Below, one piece after another: positions 60,472-64,000 of a stretch of 64,000 bases of DNA; positions within the stretch are counted from its first letter, which is position 1, and every line of letters begins with the position of its first letter. This DNA comes from Conoideocrella luteorostrata. Taxonomy: Eukaryota; Ascomycota; Sordariomycetes; Hypocreales; Clavicipitaceae. The translations under genes and the position numbers were made by a program. The notes under the pieces are model-generated. The model was not told the DNA's origin. It ran no database searches and saw only the letters and a list, made by a program, of their open reading frames with translations. The DNA lies in NCBI GenBank assembly GCA_032433595.1, contig JASWJB010000041.1:144708-208707 (forward strand). Reading direction: 5' to 3'.

Positions 60472-63400
60472 GGAGTTATTTGCGATGGCTGAAAATCGCG
60501 GTGCGCGGAGTCACTATCAATTGTGTTTCATTGCATGGTAGGCCGGTTAGGGTATCTTGACTTGGGCCACGAGATATAATGGTCACGGTCTAAATGATAA
60601 AACTTACAACCTTTTCAAAGTAATACGTATTCTATTATGGTGATTGTGTGTCCCCAAGCGGCGCTCTCTGTAATTATACGTCGTCCGAGTATTGCTGTTA
60701 CCTGGACATTAAATAGCTCGTCATTTAAGATGCTCCGTTTCAGTCTCTGCGAGAGAGGAACCGTCTCTCCAGCCACGGTATCATGGCCTTGGTGATTGAT
60801 TATTAGTTATGCAGATTGGCCTTTATCACTGGTGGGATCCTGCAGCGTTGAGCTGATCACTTGTGTACTAGAATAAGCTCGTTCTATAGCGACTGTTCAG
60901 AACAGCGCTAGTAGAAACAGATGTCCTTTCCGGCTATGGTTGTGTTCATTGTTATAACCGGCTTTCGTACCTTATGAGGGGGAGAGTACCACTTGGTGGC
61001 TTATTGATTCTGCTTCATGGACTTTTGCAATGATAATGTATATCGGAGATGTAGCGGACGTGTTCTCCGCAGAGGCAAACGACAATTCATCGCAGAGTAG
61101 GCTGGCAATTGCAGTTCGACACCGCGGCTCTCCACTACGGCACGAATACACACGTCTGATAAACGTAATTGCATGTCTTTGCTGCTTTCTTGATCGATTC
61201 TCCCCAGCCACGATTGACGAACTTTAGACTCAGATGGATCAATTAATCAATCAATAGCTTGAGTGTGAGTTTAACAGCAAATAACAGTCCTGCTGGCTCG
61301 CAATTGCATTGTTGGGAGATTATTTGTTAGTGTGTTACGGAGAAGCCTTGAGAGGGAATGGCTTCTGTATAAATTTTGATGATGCACAAACTATAACCAT
61401 TCACAGCCTGTTGTCGAAACATATATCAGGAAAACCTGCGAAGAGTGTAGCTCGAAGTCATAGCTATAATAACACTATTCCGGCGGCTAGTTCCCAGAAA
61501 CTTTCATCCTGAGAAGGGGAAAGGGGCAAATGGCACACGACACCAGCTGCAGCTGCACCTCGACCGCTCCTTCGTCTTAGCAACCACGTTCACCAGTATC
61601 TGATGTGTCCCTTGAGAAGGATCAAACTGTAATATCGGATTCTTTATATTTATATCCGATAAGGATAAACTCTATATTGATTGTTCCCTCCATTCTTAAA
61701 CTGACGCTATAGGATGTGTTGTCGCCTTCGAGTAAGGGAAATAAGATTACTAATTTATCCCTTCATGATACCGAGAAATGCACTGATCGCGCCTTGAAGT
61801 ACGCCAACATACGGCACCATAGTTTGAAAGCTTACCAATATTGGATTATGCATTCTTACCTAAAGACATCCTGCATTGCGTTGATACAGTAGTTTGGACC
61901 CAAGTCTCGTAGGGAATAAGTATTGACTACCTCTCTGTAGCAAATAAATTCCCGCCGTACTACTAAGGGCAAATACCGCACGACTAAGAATGTGTCTCGC
62001 CCTGAAAATATAGCTTCTTAATCGACTTTGAATTCCCCCATCATGGTCAATCGGTCCATAGCTACTTGGACGATGGGATTTTGTCTGATCTTCATCGGCA
62101 AAGAAAACTTGTCCATGTAGGGATACCAGCCAACCTCAGAACGCAATGGCCTAAGTCTCACCCAGTGCCTGTACTTCGATAGCAGAGGGCGTATTTGCAA
62201 CAGGAGATGTGCACAGTTTTTTGAAACGGGTTTCAACGAAGGTTGCAGACGCTGGAGCTTTGTGGACTAGTGCAGATTCTCATACCTCGAACCAAAAAAA
62301 GACGAAAAGAAACACCTGTGACTAGAAGTGATACACTTCTTTGGTTCTTGTTGGGACCAACGCTAGTTCCGGCAGGCTGTTGAATTGTGTCTAGTTCTGA
62401 CCACGACAAGATCTCAGCCAACCTAGCCGCGCTGTATGTGAGACGAGGCGATGAAAAACAGCTTTTGATGTCGTTGAACCAGCATCGCTTCACACCCCGG
62501 ACTGACACCCATTCAAGTGTTCGGCTCCTCGCTTCACAGGCCTAACGGCACGAGGTCAAGTCGAGCTGCCTGGAACTTCTCGTGGACCGTTCCTTCTACG
62601 TACCTGCCATCGTAATGGCAACTAGTCTTGGTTGGGGACTACGCTCGATAACTCGTCAAGCCTCGCCTGGGGATGTTCATTTGGCACGCCTGATACAGAA
62701 ACCTGTCCGTTCATCTTTCGCCCCCCAGGGAAGTGTGGATGGTAAGGCTGCTCAGCTAGTATAACTAACCTCCTTCCCGCTAAAGAACCAAAATAAGGGA
62801 GAGACCATGAGGAGGCTTCAACATGATCATTTCAGCAGAAAGCTTACGTCCTTGGTGGTCGAAGTGGCAAAACGGTCGAGTTGAGAAGCGCGTTTACACC
62901 GCAGCAACCCGTCCCATGCAGGGCACATTGAAAGCAAACCTGAAGTTCACACAGGATTAGTATATGCTGTCCATGTTTCGCGGATACCCATACTACTTGG
63001 CTTCTCAACCTGGAAAACTTCAACCCTGGATACCACATCTCGTTTGAGATCTCATCTTAGAAACTCCCTAGCTGATTAGTCGCTCGTCCTTTCACATACC
63101 GGCTGCAAGTCAAACGAATTAGAGTCATTGGCTCACAACTGGCATGGAATTGTGTCGCCTCGCTCGGCGCTCCAGGGAAGAGAGACACAGCTTGCCATAA
63201 GAGGAACACTAAGAAGTTGAGAAATCCCATCCTGTTTAAAGTCTCGTATCCCCATGCCTGATTGTTCTGGCAGTTCGGCTGCGGCCCGCCGAACTGCACC
63301 AATGTGAGCCATTTGGTACTCTCCTCTTTAAGATGGACACCATCTTACTAGCATTACTCACTTGTCCTGAGCCAAGGGTATCCTCCATCTTTGTTTTTCT

Positions 63401-64000
63401 CACTCCTTTCTGGTCCCTATTTGTTTGGCTCTCTGTTCGTGAACAGTCGGTCTAGGACGGTCTATGCACGTAGTTTTTTATTCATACAGGGGAAGGGGAT
63501 ATATATATAGAAATAAACAGAAATAAGAAATGGAAAAGCCCATGGATTGCTGAGACTCCAGCACCTGTCAGTAAATTGTTACGAAATCTTCAAAGATGCA
63601 AGCTCGGGGAATTTTTTTTTTTTTAAAATCTTTAACCAATCGAGCGGTTTAACCCCGGCCGACTGCTCAAGTGGACTGAGGCTGTCTCCTAATAGGATAA
63701 AACCCATCTTGCCCATGCGTTTTGTCCGCGAAAAAGACCGTGTTCTGCATGACGCATACCAGCTAGCTTTAGTTGGTGCCTTCGTGCAAAGCCAACCGCC
63801 AGCCCTGACACAGCCAAACAACCAATTAACGGTCACGTCAAGCCCAAACCGAAAATTATACTAGTCAAGTTATAACGGAGTGCCTCAGACAAGATTGACG
63901 TCAGGGCGCAATTACAACTGCCATTGCTCCCCACCCCATTCGGCACCGAGATCTAGCGTAAATATCCATGCGTATTGCCATCTGTGGGAACATGCCAAAA
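60472..64000. other. Right-edge stretch without a supported gene
   Basis: About 3.5 kb. Frames on the minus strand at 62018-62508 and 63057-63302 show some coding-like character. One begins MGFLNFLVFLLWQAVSLFPG, like a signal peptide, but I cannot assemble a full gene. The region may hold decayed coding sequence or part of a gene that continues beyond the window. Confidence 0.5.

Noticed and set aside
62018..62508. Minus-strand frames ending in DRLTMMGEFKVD
   Set aside because: They look slightly coding-like, but I found no consistent exon chain, start or family match.

Overview
This window looks like nuclear DNA of a filamentous ascomycete. Genes carry short GT-AG introns (about 50-180 nt) with CTRAY-type branch sites, proteins are fungal (IQGAP/Rng2, RAX1, CSN7, Med8, APC11, Rmd1/DUF155, choline sulfatase), and long AT-neutral intergenic stretches separate them. 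Protein flavour and the very frequent 9-mer TACGGAGTA/TACTCCGTA between genes point to a sordariomycete, perhaps Hypocreales; that placement is inference. I see no rRNA, tRNA, CRISPR array, complete transposon or secondary-metabolite cluster.

Layout. 0-3.5 kb: RNase P subunit RPP1 and a repeat-rich secreted wall-type protein. 3.5-16 kb: a DUF1295 membrane protein, a GFA-family zinc protein, a broken family gene with two in-frame TAG codons, MED8 and a choline sulfatase. 16-29 kb: a 3.7 kb gene-free stretch, the large IQGAP/Rng2 gene and an Rmd1/DUF155 membrane protein. 29-46 kb: a TPT-family transporter, a gene-poor stretch dense in TACGGAGTA, a small spliced cysteine-rich (metallothionein-like) gene, a PLOD-like type II glycosyltransferase and a Ccc2-type copper ATPase. 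46-61 kb: a denser housekeeping block: CSN7, RAX1, ribosomal protein eL31, a UBE2C/Ubc11-type E2, CHK1, APC11, a mitochondrial-type rhodanese and ribosomal protein uS5 (RPS2). 61-64 kb: no gene I can support.

Exon boundaries were worked out by hand: each joins a GT donor to an AG acceptor, keeps frame and restores family motifs. Functionally the window is mostly core cell biology. The points that stand out are the 46-residue cysteine-rich protein at 36.1 kb, whose C-x-C-x-C motif appears only after splicing; the dispersed TACGGAGTA element; and the adjacency of Ubc11-type E2, CHK1 and APC11, three cell-cycle regulators within 4.5 kb. The cysteine-rich gene lies on the same side of the window as the copper ATPase, but a functional link is speculation.
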